NCBI GenBank assembly: GCA_963697345.1
Contig: CAVONS010000008.1
Coordinates: forward strand, 372,001-436,000
Direction of reading: 5' to 3'
DNA from: Prado023 sp963697345
Lineage (GTDB): Bacteria > Actinomycetota > Actinomycetes > S36-B12 > CAIYMF01
Length of the DNA stretch: 64,000 nt
In this document: positions 16,446 through 25,470 of the stretch, in pieces
Layout: every line of letters begins with the position of its first letter
How positions within the stretch are numbered: position 1 is the first letter of the stretch
Made by a program: the position numbers and the translations under genes
The notes under the pieces: model-generated
What the model saw: the letters and a program-made list of their open reading frames with translations, nothing else
What the model was told of the DNA's origin: nothing
Databases searched by the model: none

Positions 16446-17389
16446 CAGGCGGCAGCATGGTCGCCCTGAACGGGCAGCAGGGGCAGCGCCTGACCCCGGC
16501 ACAGGGCGGCGGTCTGCTCCGGCAGACCCTGCTGGAGCACTGGGCAGCGGGGGTGGAACCGACAGCCGGGTGGGATCCGCGTGGGATCCGGCGGTTCCCC
16601 GACGAGCACGATCGGCTCGATCCGGTCCATCTCGGGCACGACCGAGAGCAGGGCCCGGGTGTAGGGATGCTGGGGATGGGACAGGACGTCCTCGGTGCGG
16701 CCCTCCTCGATGATGCGACCGAGGTACATCACGGCGATCCGGTCGGCGACGTTCCAGGCCAGGCCCAGGTCGTGCGTGACGACCAGGATGGACAGGCCCA
16801 GCTCGTCGCGCAGGCGCAGCAGCAGGGCCAGGATCTCGCCGCGCACTGAGGCGTCCAGGCTGGACACCGGCTCATCGGCGATGAGGATCTCGGGCTCGAG
16901 GACCAGCGCCCCGGCGATGACCACGCGCTGGCGCTGACCGCCGGAGAGCTCGTGGGGATAGCGGGCGAAGAAGCGTTCGGGGGGCCGGAGGCCGACGCGG
17001 GACAGCGCATCGGCGACGCGCTGCTCCTCGCCCTCGACACCGTGCACGCGCAACCCCTCGGCCACGGACTCGTAGACGCTCATGCGAGGGTTCAGCGAGC
17101 CCATGGGGTCCTGAAGGATCAGCTGGGCCCGGCGTCGGTAGGCCTTGAGCCCGGAGCGCGACGTGGGCAGGATCTCGCCGTCGACGACCACCTCGCCGGA
17201 CTCGGTGGGCTGCAGGCCCAGCAGCGCCCGGGCGAGGGTGGACTTGCCGCAGCCGGACTCACCCACGAGGGCGACGATCTGCCCGGGGAGCACGGTCAGG
17301 TTCACCCCGTCCACAGCACGGGCCGACGTCCTGCGTCCGGTGTGGAAGCTGACGGCCAGGTCGCGGGCCTCGAGGGCGGGCGTGGTCAT
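16430..17389 (-). CDS. dppF: Peptide ABC transporter ATP-binding protein (DppF/OppF-like)
   Basis: A 319-residue ATPase subunit of a peptide/nickel importer. Walker A GESGCGKST, the signature LSGGQRQRV and Walker B ILIADEPVSSLD are all present. The C-terminal oligopeptide-transporter extension has PPGCRFHPRCP with its conserved cysteines, and a late cysteine in HAAACYALD. The ATG at 17389 overlaps the dppD stop by four bases (ATGA). It is the last gene of a five-gene minus-strand operon and carries the shorter signature of the OppF-type subunit. Confidence 0.92.
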   Translation of the reverse strand: MTTPALEARDLAVSFHTGRRTSARAVDGVNLTVLPGQIVALVGESGCGKSTLARALLGLQPTESGEVVVDGEILPTSRSGLKAYRRRAQLILQDPMGSLNPRMSVYESVAEGLRVHGVEGEEQRVADALSRVGLRPPERFFARYPHELSGGQRQRVVIAGALVLEPEILIADEPVSSLDASVRGEILALLLRLRDELGLSILVVTHDLGLAWNVADRIAVMYLGRIIEEGRTEDVLSHPQHPYTRALLSVVPEMDRIEPIVLVGEPPDPTRIPPGCRFHPRCPVLQQGLPEQTAALCRGQALPLLPVQGDHAAACYALD

Positions 17390-18402
17390 GGGGTCCCTCG
17401 ATCTGGATGGGTGTCGGGCGTGATGATCGGGTACCTGCAGGCGCTCTGCCGCCCGGGAGCAACCTCGACGAGCGGGAGCTCCCCGCTCGCGCAGTCGTCG
17501 TGCACCACGGGGCATCGGGGGGCGAAGGCGCACCCCTCCCCGACGTCACCGGGGAAGGGTGGGTCGCCGGGCAGGCCCGAGGGCGCGTACCGGAAGCTCG
17601 GGTCCCCGATGCGCGGGAAGGCCCCGGCCAGCGCGCGGGAGTAGGGGTGTGCCGAGGCCTCGAACACGGCGGAGGCCGGCCCGGACTCGACCACCTGCCC
17701 CGCGTACATGACCGCGGCGCGATGGCACACGTCGGCCAGGACCGACAGGTCGTGGGAGATCAGGACCAGCGTGAGATCGAGCTCGTCGACCAGATCGGTG
17801 AGGACCCGCAGGACCTGGGCCTGGACCATGACGTCCAGGGCCGTTGTCGGCTCGTCGGCAACGATCAGCCGCGGCCGGCAGGCCAGGGCCATGGCGATCA
17901 TGATCCGCTGGCGTTGGCCGCCGGAGAGCTGGTGCGGGTAGGACCTGGCACGCGCCGGTGGCAGCCCCACCTGCTCCAGGAGCTCGCCGACTCGTCGGTC
18001 CACGTCGGCGCCGGTGGTCTTCGGCTCATGGATCGCGATGGGCTCAGCAATCTGCTCCCCGATGCGGCGCAGCGGGTTCAGCCCGTGCAGCGCCCCCTGG
18101 AACACGATGCTCGCCTGGGCCCAGCGAAGTGCGCGCAGGCGCTTGAAGGACATCCCCAGGACGTCCTCGCCGTCCACCAGCACCTCGCCGGTCACGGTGG
18201 CGGTCTTGGGCTGCAGGCGCAGGACCGCGGAGATGAGCGTGGACTTGCCGCTGCCGCTCTCGCCGGCGATGCCCAGCGAGGACCCGGCATCGACCGAGAG
18301 GTCGACTCCGCGCACGGCCGGCACATCGCCGTCCCTTGTGCGATAGGTGATGTGGACGTCCCGGAACTCCAGGGCGGGTCCGCGCTGGTCGTCGTCGCTC
18401 AT
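17386..18402 (-). CDS. dppD: Peptide ABC transporter ATP-binding protein (DppD/OppD-like)
   Basis: A 338-residue ATPase subunit that pairs with the downstream DppF-like protein. Walker A is GESGSGKST, the signature is LSGGQRQRI, and Walker B is LIVADEPTTALD. The C-terminal oligopeptide box reads GEGCAFAPRCPVVHDDC. The start (MSDDDQRGPALEFRDV) was fixed by the one-base overlap TGATG with the permease stop; the longer frame upstream runs into the permease gene. It is the third coupling point in this operon, with all stops and starts within a few bases. Confidence 0.93.
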   Translation of the reverse strand: MSDDDQRGPALEFRDVHITYRTRDGDVPAVRGVDLSVDAGSSLGIAGESGSGKSTLISAVLRLQPKTATVTGEVLVDGEDVLGMSFKRLRALRWAQASIVFQGALHGLNPLRRIGEQIAEPIAIHEPKTTGADVDRRVGELLEQVGLPPARARSYPHQLSGGQRQRIMIAMALACRPRLIVADEPTTALDVMVQAQVLRVLTDLVDELDLTLVLISHDLSVLADVCHRAAVMYAGQVVESGPASAVFEASAHPYSRALAGAFPRIGDPSFRYAPSGLPGDPPFPGDVGEGCAFAPRCPVVHDDCASGELPLVEVAPGRQSACRYPIITPDTHPDRGTP

Positions 18403-19328
18403 CAGGCACCCTGCCTGCGCGGGTCGGCGATGTCCTCGAGCGCCCTGCCGATCAGCGTGAACGAGAGGACGACAGCCACGACGCACAGGCCGGGGGGCAG
18501 CACGTACCACCAGGCGCCAACGGTCATGGCACCGCTGGTGAAGGCGCCGTCGAGGATGGATCCCCACGACGGTGACAGGGGATCGCCGAGGCCCAGGAAG
18601 CTCAGCGTCGTCTCGCTGAGGATGGCCAGTGCCACCATCAGCGTGGTGTTGGCCAGGACCAGCGGCATCACGTTGGGCAGGATGTGCCGGCGCATCAGGT
18701 GGGTGTTCCCGGCGCCCAGCGCACGCGCCCGCTCCAGGTAGGGACGACCGCCGATGCTCAGGGTCTGGGAGCGGACCAGGCGGGCCGTGCCCGGCCAGGA
18801 CGTGATGCCGATGACCACGATGATGTTGATCAACGAGGCACCCAGGACGGTCGCGAGCACGATCGCCAGCGGGAGGAAGGGGATCACCAGGAACCAGTCG
18901 GTGAACCTGTTGAGCACCAGCCCCAACCCGCCGCCGAAGTAGCCGGACATGATGCCCATCACTGTCCCGATGAGCATCGACATGATGGTGGCAGCAAGCC
19001 CCACGACCAGGCTGATGCGGGCGCCCCAGACGATCAGGGCGAGGATGGACCGGCCGCTCTCATCGGTGCCCAGGGGGAACCCGGCGGTGGGTGGGCTCAG
19101 CGGCTCACCCGTTGCCTGAGTCACGCTGATCGTGCTCGGGGGGAAGAGGACCGGGGCGAGGATGGCCACGACCACGAAGGCCATCAGGACCACCAGGCCG
19201 AGCATCCCGCTGCGACTGCTGCGGAAGGACCTCCAGGAGCGGGACCGCGAGGCCTTGCGGCGCGCACGGGTCACCTGCTTGGCGGTGGGCGTGCGGACGG
19301 GGTCGATACCTGGACGCGTCATGGTCAT
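18402..19328 (-). CDS. dppC: Peptide ABC transporter permease (DppC-like)
   Basis: A 308-residue inner-membrane permease of the DppC/OppC family with an Arg/Lys/Ser-rich N-terminus, six predicted helices and a periplasmic-side OppC-N segment (FPLGTDESGRSILALIVWGAR). The EAA-like cytoplasmic loop RARALGAGNTHLMRRHILPN contacts the ATPases. The C-terminal FLGLGDPLSPSWGSIL is typical. Start at 19328 overlaps the dppB stop; a second ATG six bases on is possible. Confidence 0.93.
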   Translation of the reverse strand: MTMTRPGIDPVRTPTAKQVTRARRKASRSRSWRSFRSSRSGMLGLVVLMAFVVVAILAPVLFPPSTISVTQATGEPLSPPTAGFPLGTDESGRSILALIVWGARISLVVGLAATIMSMLIGTVMGIMSGYFGGGLGLVLNRFTDWFLVIPFLPLAIVLATVLGASLINIIVVIGITSWPGTARLVRSQTLSIGGRPYLERARALGAGNTHLMRRHILPNVMPLVLANTTLMVALAILSETTLSFLGLGDPLSPSWGSILDGAFTSGAMTVGAWWYVLPPGLCVVAVVLSFTLIGRALEDIADPRRQGA

Positions 19329-20377
19329 CAGACACGCACCCGGGGATCGAGGACCGCGTAGAGCAGGTCGGCGATGATGTTGGCCACGATCACGCCGATG
19401 GAGAACAGCAGGAAGGTCGCCTGGAGCAGCGCGATGTCCGGCCCGCGCAGGGCGTCATAGGTCAGCAGCCCGAGCCCGGGCCAGGAGAAGACCGTCTCGA
19501 TGGTGATCGCCCCGGAGATGACGAACCCGAGGTTCATGAAGATCAGGGTCACCGTCGGCAGGATCGCGTTCGGAACGGCGTGCCGCCGGCGCACGACCTT
19601 GTCCTTGAGGCCCTTGGCGCGGGCGACCGTGAGGTAGTCCTGGCCCATCTCGTCGATCAGGGACGCACGCATGACCAGGGCGTACTCAGCGACGTACACC
19701 GCGGCCAGGGTGGTCACCGGCAGGACCATGTGCCAGGCCACGTTGAGGATGCCCTCGAGGCTCTGCGCATCGACCCCGGGGCTGATGATCCCGCCGATCG
19801 GGAAGATGCCCGGGGTGATCGCCGTGCCCACCCCGAACATGATGAGCAGGATCATGCCCAACCAGAACTCCGGCATCGCGTACAACGTCAGCGTGACGGC
19901 CGAGGACACGGAGTCGAAGGCCTCGCCACGCTTCCACGCGGCGCGGATCCCGATCAGGGTCCCCACGATCGACGCGATCAGGATCGCGGTGCCGACCAGC
20001 AGCAGCGTTGCGCCCGCCCGCTCGAAGATCAACTCCCACACGGGGCGGTTGAAGCGTGCGGAGTTGATCGTCGAGGAGAACGGATTGGCCACGTAGGTGA
20101 GGAACTGCTCGAGGATCGGCTTGTCGAGCTCGGCGCGCAGCTTGGCGATCTGCTCAGGTGGGACGTTGCGCCCGCGTGTGTAGAGACCGATCGGGTCGCC
20201 GGGGAGCATCCGGAAGAGGAAGAAGTTGAACACGACCACGAAGAACAGCGTGGCAATGCCCGAGCCGATCGAGCGTGCCGCATAGCGGGCGCCCGGGCTC
20301 AGGCCCGACGACGGGCCAGCCCCGTCGGCAGCCCCACCCTGCTGGGGGGCTGCCGACGTACTGACGGGCTGGTCCAT
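19328..20377 (-). CDS. dppB: Peptide ABC transporter permease (DppB-like)
   Basis: A 349-residue permease of the DppB/OppB family. The first helix (IATLFFVVVFNFFLFRMLPGDP) is followed by the large external loop and five more helices. The EAA-like loop reads ARAKGLKDKVVRRRHAVPN, and the last part LFSIGVIVANIIADLLYAVLDPRVRV is diagnostic. A Gly/Ala-rich cytoplasmic tail of about 30 residues precedes helix one. The start is two bases after the substrate-binding protein stop. Confidence 0.93.
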   Translation of the reverse strand: MDQPVSTSAAPQQGGAADGAGPSSGLSPGARYAARSIGSGIATLFFVVVFNFFLFRMLPGDPIGLYTRGRNVPPEQIAKLRAELDKPILEQFLTYVANPFSSTINSARFNRPVWELIFERAGATLLLVGTAILIASIVGTLIGIRAAWKRGEAFDSVSSAVTLTLYAMPEFWLGMILLIMFGVGTAITPGIFPIGGIISPGVDAQSLEGILNVAWHMVLPVTTLAAVYVAEYALVMRASLIDEMGQDYLTVARAKGLKDKVVRRRHAVPNAILPTVTLIFMNLGFVISGAITIETVFSWPGLGLLTYDALRGPDIALLQATFLLFSIGVIVANIIADLLYAVLDPRVRV

Positions 20378-20379
20378 TC

Positions 20380-22242
20380 CTATTCGGTGTCCTCATCCGA
20401 GGCGCGCCGCCTCGTGATCAGGATGATCCCAGCGACAAGGGCCACGCCCACCGCCGCGAGCCCGGCGATCAGGGCGGGGTTGAGCCCCGAATCGGACTCC
20501 GAGCCGCTGGCCGTGGTGGAGCCTGCGTCCTCGGCCGATGCCGGAGTCATCGACTCATAGGACCAGGTGCCGAACTGGAACAACGACGGCCCCCTGTCAC
20601 TGGGCTGCTGCACGAAGTTCGTGAAGCGGTCCGAGCGGTAGGCCTGCAGCAGGTCGTAGTAGAACGTGACGGCGTAGGGCGCCTCGTCGTAGACGATCTG
20701 CTGCATCTGCTTGACGATGTCAGCGCGCTTGGCCGCGTCGGTCTCGACGGCCTGCTGGGCGTAGAGCGCGTCGTACTCCTCGTTGCAGAAGTGCGAATCG
20801 GAGAGCCCGGCGTAGATGGTGCCGTCCTCCTCCGAGGAGCGCTGTGCGCAGGTGAACGTCGACAACTGGTAGTCAGGGTCGGGCTCGACCACCCAACCCC
20901 ACTCGAACAGGTCGAACCGACCCTCGCCGTTGAGCTCGATCAGGGTGTCCTCGCTCACGATCTTGGTGTCGATCGTGATCCCGATCTCCTCGAGCCAGCC
21001 GGCGACGAACTGCACGGTCTGCTGGGAGGTCTGGGACTCCTGGCGGCCCAGCAGGCGCAGGGTGAGCGGTTCGCCGTCGGGGCCGACGCGCTTGCCGTCG
21101 CCACCGAGGGTGTAGCCGGCCTCATCCAGCAGGGCGCCTGCCTTCTCCGGGTCGTAGTCGAACGGGTTGGCCGGCTCCAGGTGCAGGTTGGAGTAGATCG
21201 GCGGGATGATGGTGCTGCCCGGGGTCCCGTACTTGGCAACCCTGTCGACCAGCGTCTGCCGGTCGATCGCGTGGTTGATCGCCTGACGGACCCGGACGTC
21301 CTCGAGGGCAGGGTTGCCGTCGCCGATGGGCGTGCCATCGGCCAGGGCCGCGCCGTAGTTCATGCCGATCTCGTTGAAGCCGTAGTACTCGGCGTTGATC
21401 GCCGTGATGCCCTCCTCGCCCTGGATGGCGTCGAAGACGTTGGCCTGCATCTCGTCGGCGAAGTCGACCTCGCCCTTGCGCAGGGCCTGGGCGACCGCGT
21501 CGGCGTTCTTGTAGACGCGGAAGGTCAGCTCGTCGATGGCGGGCTTGCCCTTGTAGTAGTTGGGGTTGGCCTCGAACCGGATGAACTGGCCCTTCTGGCG
21601 CTCGGTGAGCACATAGGGACCGGCTCCCACGATCGGGTTGCCCGGGGTCGGCTCGTTCTCGTAGGAACGCACCTGCTTGCCGTCGATGTCCTTCCAGATG
21701 TGCTCGGGGAGGATGTAGACAGCCAGGTTCTCCATCAGCGGCGTGGGCTCCTTGACGGTGAGCACCAGCGTGGTGTCGTCGGGGGCCTCGGCCTTGGTGA
21801 TGTTGGCGACGTAGCCGCCGAAGTTGGTCTGCTCGTAGTTGCCGTCAATCACCCGGTTGAACGAGTAGGCCGCGTCCGCCGCGGTCAACGGCTCACCGTC
21901 GCTCCACTGCAGGCCCTCGCGGATCGTGTACGTCCACGTGGTCTGGTCGTCGGACTCCACCCACGACTCGGCCAGGTCCGGGACCGGCGTGAAGTCCTCG
22001 GCGCTGGGAGACGTGAGGCTGGGGTACATGAGCTGGTACATCTCGTAGGAGGTCGAGACGATCCCCGTGAACGGGTTCAGGGAGTCGACGTCGTCGGTGA
22101 TCCCCACAGTGAATGCGGTGGGCTCAGCCGAGACCACGGCGGGGGACGCGGACTCCTCGGCGGACCCCGCCGTGGCGGTGAGCAGGAGCAGGGATGCGGC
22201 GGCCGCAGCGGCGGCCACACCCCGCCAGGACGTGGATCTCAT
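20380..22242 (-). CDS. dppA: Peptide ABC transporter substrate-binding protein with C-terminal membrane anchor
   Basis: A 620-residue SBP_bac_5 (DppA/OppA) protein, the ligand receptor of the operon. The N-terminus (MRSTSWRG, then an Ala/Leu-rich core ending SAEE) is a signal peptide without a lipobox cysteine. The body shows DDVDSLNPFTG, LQWSDGEPLTAADAAYSF and VRQAINHAIDRQ. The C-terminus differs from the usual lipoprotein layout: a Ser/Glu-rich spacer, one hydrophobic helix of about 20 residues (LIAGLAAVGVALVAGIILI) and a basic RRRASDEDTE tail, so it should be anchored from the C-terminus. GGAGA seven bases before the ATG at 22242 is the ribosome-binding site. Peptide rather than nickel or sugar cargo is inferred from the family. 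Confidence 0.92.
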   Translation of the reverse strand: MRSTSWRGVAAAAAAASLLLLTATAGSAEESASPAVVSAEPTAFTVGITDDVDSLNPFTGIVSTSYEMYQLMYPSLTSPSAEDFTPVPDLAESWVESDDQTTWTYTIREGLQWSDGEPLTAADAAYSFNRVIDGNYEQTNFGGYVANITKAEAPDDTTLVLTVKEPTPLMENLAVYILPEHIWKDIDGKQVRSYENEPTPGNPIVGAGPYVLTERQKGQFIRFEANPNYYKGKPAIDELTFRVYKNADAVAQALRKGEVDFADEMQANVFDAIQGEEGITAINAEYYGFNEIGMNYGAALADGTPIGDGNPALEDVRVRQAINHAIDRQTLVDRVAKYGTPGSTIIPPIYSNLHLEPANPFDYDPEKAGALLDEAGYTLGGDGKRVGPDGEPLTLRLLGRQESQTSQQTVQFVAGWLEEIGITIDTKIVSEDTLIELNGEGRFDLFEWGWVVEPDPDYQLSTFTCAQRSSEEDGTIYAGLSDSHFCNEEYDALYAQQAVETDAAKRADIVKQMQQIVYDEAPYAVTFYYDLLQAYRSDRFTNFVQQPSDRGPSLFQFGTWSYESMTPASAEDAGSTTASGSESDSGLNPALIAGLAAVGVALVAGIILITRRRASDEDTE

Positions 22243-22483
22243 CAGCTATCTCCGATGACGGGGCACAGGGCCTCTTGCTGTGACCGGCGGGACGGCAGAT
22301 ACCCCCCAGGGTGCACGATGACCAGCGGAGCGTAGCGGGTGCTGGGCTGCGAGTCGAGCCTGGTTCGCAGCGTGCGGGCGCGTCGCGCCGGTCCCTCGGT
22401 CCCTCGCGCCCGGGTGTCCGACGGCGGCGGTGAGTCGCCGGCACGACTCCTCGATGTGTGGTCGGCGAACCCGTTGCGCCTGC

Positions 22484-22489
22484 TAGGTT
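22484..22489 (+). promoter_or_regulatory. -10 box TAGGTT for a leaderless mRNA
   Basis: TAGGTT lies eight bases before the oligopeptidase ATG at 22498, and no ribosome-binding site is visible. Confidence 0.45.
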
Positions 22490-22497
22490 CGGCGCCC

Positions 22498-24651
22498 ATG
22501 GCCACCCCACCCGAGGCACCCGTCCACACCCATGTCCGGCACGTGCACGGGCGTGACATCCATGACGACTACGCCTGGATGGCCACAGGGGGCCCTGAGT
22601 TCAGCGACTACCTGCGGGCTGAGGCCGATCACTACGCGGAGGCGACAGCACCGCTCGAGCCGCTGCGCCGGCGGCTGTTCACGGAGATGGTGGCGCGGAC
22701 CCCCTTGGCCGAGGAGGGCCCGCACTACACCCACGGTGCAGCGGCGTTCCGCGACGTCACCCCCGAGGGCGCCCAGCTCGGGGGTTTCCAGCGTCGCGAT
22801 CGCGGGTCCGCACAGTGGAGCACGCTGGTGGACCTGGACCTCGAGGCGGCAGCCCTGGAATCCACGTACGGCGAGTTCGGCGTGCGCGAGGTGAGTCCCG
22901 ACGGGGACGTCCTGGCGTGGTCGATCGACGCCACCGGCGAGGAGCTCTACGAGTTGCGGTTCCGTGACGTCCTCACAGGGTCCGACATGCCCGAGCGCAT
23001 ACCGCGGACCTACTACGGGGGAGCGTGGGCGGCTGATGGACGGACGTTCTTCTACGTCGTCGTCGATGCCACCTACCGGCCCCACCAGGTCTGGCGCCAC
23101 ATCGTCGGCACCGATCCGACCCTCGACGTGCTCGTGCTGGAGGAGGCCGATCGGCACTTCGAGGTATCGGCGCGGGCGACGAGGTGCGGCCAGTGGATCC
23201 TGATCCAGGCTGTCAGCCGGGACAGTGCCCAGACCTGGGCGATCCCGTCTGATGACCCGAGCGCGGCGCCGACCGCAGTGGGTGGACGTCGGGCGGGGCA
23301 CGAGTACGTCATCGAGTCCGTGCCCGACGGGCCCCGCCCCTTCCTGGCGGTCACCAACCATGAGCGTCGTGAGTTCTCGCTGAGTTGGGTGGACCTGGGC
23401 CAGACGGATCCGGAGCAGTGGTTGTCGGCGGTGGGCGCCCCGCTGCCCGGCGATCACGTCGATGAGGGGGGCGCGCCTGACCCGGGGCGAGTGCCCGTGC
23501 GCCGGTTCACCGGCGTGGAGGCCTTCGCCGGGTACGTGGTGGTCACGCTGCGGGAGTCGGGGGCGACCGCGCTGTACGTGGTGCCGGTCACGGACCGAGG
23601 TCTGGACTGGCCCCGCGGTGTCGCGCACCACCCAGGGCCGGGTCACTTCCTCGAACTGGGGACCAACGAGGAGTTCGACGCGGATCTCGTGACGGTGGTG
23701 TCGCAGAGCCCGATCGACCCACCCGTCTGGTCGGACATCCCGCTTCAGGCGGGTGCCGAGGTGGGTGTGCGGCATCGCGGTCAGGCACCGAACCACGACC
23801 CGCGGTCCTATGTCGTCAGCCGGACGTGGGTGACTGCCCGAGACGGCGTGCAGATCCCGGTGACGCTTGTGGCGCATCGGGTGACACCCCTGGACGGAAC
23901 CGCCCCGTGCCTGCTCTTCGGCTACGGGGCCTACGAGTACGTCTACGAGCCGGAGTTCAGCAGGGCGCTGCCGAGTCTGCTGGACCGCGGCGTGGTCTTC
24001 GCCCATGCCCACGTGCGCGGTGGAGGCGAGCTGGGACGGCAGTGGTGGGACCAGGGCCACATGGAGTCGAAGGCGAACAGCTTCCGCGATTTTGTGGACG
24101 TCGCCAGAGGTTTGGGCAGCGGGCCGGACGCGATCATCGATGGAGCCAGGATCGTCTCGCGTGGTGGGTCGGCCGGTGGGCTCCTGGTCGCCGCCAGCAT
24201 GGACCTGGATCCGGAGGCGTTCGCCGCGATCGTCGCGCAGGTTCCCTTCGTCGATGTGGTCAACTCGATGTTGGATCCCGAGCTCCCACTGACGATCGGC
24301 GAATGGGAGGAGTGGGGGAATCCGGCGGTGCCGGAGCAGTACGCCTGGATGAGTGCCTACTCGCCCTACGACAACGTCCCGCCGGCTGGGCGCCGACCGT
24401 TCGTCCTGGCGACTGGGGCGGTCCACGACCCACGCGTGCTGGTCCACGAACCCGCCAAGTGGGTCGCGCGGATGCGTGCCACGGACCCTGACCGTGGGGC
24501 TGTGGAGGTGCCCGGGCGTCGTGGGGGAGTCCTGTTCCGCGTCGCGCTCGACGAGGGTTCGCACGGCGGAGCAGCAGGTCGCTATGCGGCCATGGATGAG
24601 GAGGCGCAGACCCAGGCGATCATCCTCGCCGCGATGGGCATCAACGCCTGA
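22498..24651 (+). CDS. ptrB: Oligopeptidase B (S9A prolyl oligopeptidase family)
   Basis: A 717-residue serine peptidase that cuts short peptides, in the PtrB class typically after basic residues. The N-terminal beta-propeller starts with the family motif RHVHGRDIHDDYAWM. The C-terminal alpha/beta-hydrolase domain has FGYGAYEYVYEPEFS, the HVRGGGELGRQWWDQGH segment, the nucleophile SRGGSAGGLL (Ser of GGSAGG), the ATGAVHDPRV Asp region and the late DEGSHGG with the catalytic His. Length is normal. ATG at 22498 chosen from the family start and the -10 box. It lies divergent from the peptide transporter operon; peptide import followed by cleavage is a plausible functional link. Confidence 0.92.
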   Translation: MATPPEAPVHTHVRHVHGRDIHDDYAWMATGGPEFSDYLRAEADHYAEATAPLEPLRRRLFTEMVARTPLAEEGPHYTHGAAAFRDVTPEGAQLGGFQRRDRGSAQWSTLVDLDLEAAALESTYGEFGVREVSPDGDVLAWSIDATGEELYELRFRDVLTGSDMPERIPRTYYGGAWAADGRTFFYVVVDATYRPHQVWRHIVGTDPTLDVLVLEEADRHFEVSARATRCGQWILIQAVSRDSAQTWAIPSDDPSAAPTAVGGRRAGHEYVIESVPDGPRPFLAVTNHERREFSLSWVDLGQTDPEQWLSAVGAPLPGDHVDEGGAPDPGRVPVRRFTGVEAFAGYVVVTLRESGATALYVVPVTDRGLDWPRGVAHHPGPGHFLELGTNEEFDADLVTVVSQSPIDPPVWSDIPLQAGAEVGVRHRGQAPNHDPRSYVVSRTWVTARDGVQIPVTLVAHRVTPLDGTAPCLLFGYGAYEYVYEPEFSRALPSLLDRGVVFAHAHVRGGGELGRQWWDQGHMESKANSFRDFVDVARGLGSGPDAIIDGARIVSRGGSAGGLLVAASMDLDPEAFAAIVAQVPFVDVVNSMLDPELPLTIGEWEEWGNPAVPEQYAWMSAYSPYDNVPPAGRRPFVLATGAVHDPRVLVHEPAKWVARMRATDPDRGAVEVPGRRGGVLFRVALDEGSHGGAAGRYAAMDEEAQTQAIILAAMGINA

Positions 24652-24707
24652 GCGCAGCCCTCGGGGGCGGAGAATCGGGACGGCTCAGGTGGTCGGCGCG
24701 CTACGGC

Positions 24708-25466
24708 TCATCGACGCGTGAGTGCGTGCGCGTCGTGCATCGTCGGGGTGGGGGCGGACCCAGCTCGAAGGGCGACCAGGTCGGCCAGGGCCTGGGTGTC
24801 TGCCAGTGCCCCGGGCGTGACGGCTGCGTCGCACCGATCGGCAGCGGCCACGACCCGATCCCGCAGGATCCCGTCGGCGATCACCATGGGGACGACCACG
24901 AACGACGAGCATCCATCCACGCACCGCATGAGTGTCCTGATCCGGCCCAGCGGGCGTCCGCCATCGAGGTAGGCCCCACGCACAGCCCGTACGCCGAGCT
25001 GGGCAGCCACTGCCGGGCCCGCCAGGCGGAACAGCGACTCCAGGGCGCCGACTGCTCGCAGATCTCGGGATCCGGCAGCCGCGAGGATGACGCCGGTGTG
25101 GTCGTCGAGCGGCAGCCCGGAGCCCCGGACCAGTTCGGCCGCAGCCGTGAGCAGCAGTGGGTGCAGCCCCACGGGGTCAGCGGCGGCCACACCGAGGTGT
25201 GGGGCAGCGCGGCGCATCGCCGAGATGGCCGCCGGGACGTCCACCCGGGCGTGATACGCGGGGCTGATGAGCAGGGGGACGACTGTCGTGTCCGCGGCAC
25301 CCGCTGAGTGGAGGCTGCGAGCGGAGTCCGTGGGGCTGGGCTCGTGGTGGTCCAGGTAGGCGACCTGCGCCGGGATCCCGGCCACCTTGAGCCGGCCGGC
25401 CAGCCGTGACACCCCTCGCGCGTGCCGCGGGTCTGGCGACCCATGCGCGAGGAGGGTGACTGTCAT
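24708..25466 (-). CDS. CbiX/SirB-like chelatase, likely sirohydrochlorin ferrochelatase
   Basis: A 252-residue protein of the CbiX/SirB class with two tandem chelatase-fold halves. It starts VTLLAHGSPDPRHARG, in which the His of AHGS is the metal-inserting residue, and each half ends with a short Gly-rich turn. As the last gene of the sulfite assimilation operon it is the likely enzyme that inserts iron into sirohydrochlorin to complete siroheme for the sulfite reductase at the head of the operon. The ATG at 25466 lies four bases after the cysG stop. Cobalt rather than iron insertion cannot be excluded from sequence alone. Confidence 0.82.
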   Translation of the reverse strand: MTVTLLAHGSPDPRHARGVSRLAGRLKVAGIPAQVAYLDHHEPSPTDSARSLHSAGAADTTVVPLLISPAYHARVDVPAAISAMRRAAPHLGVAAADPVGLHPLLLTAAAELVRGSGLPLDDHTGVILAAAGSRDLRAVGALESLFRLAGPAVAAQLGVRAVRGAYLDGGRPLGRIRTLMRCVDGCSSFVVVPMVIADGILRDRVVAAADRCDAAVTPGALADTQALADLVALRAGSAPTPTMHDAHALTRR

Positions 25467-25470
25467 CGCT

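Noticed and set aside
22483..24564. 693-codon minus-strand frame opposite oligopeptidase B
   Set aside because: Shadow frame; the plus strand carries the full catalytic triad of a known peptidase.
24652..24707. Terminator between oligopeptidase B and the chelatase gene
   Set aside because: No convincing stem was found in this short convergent spacer.
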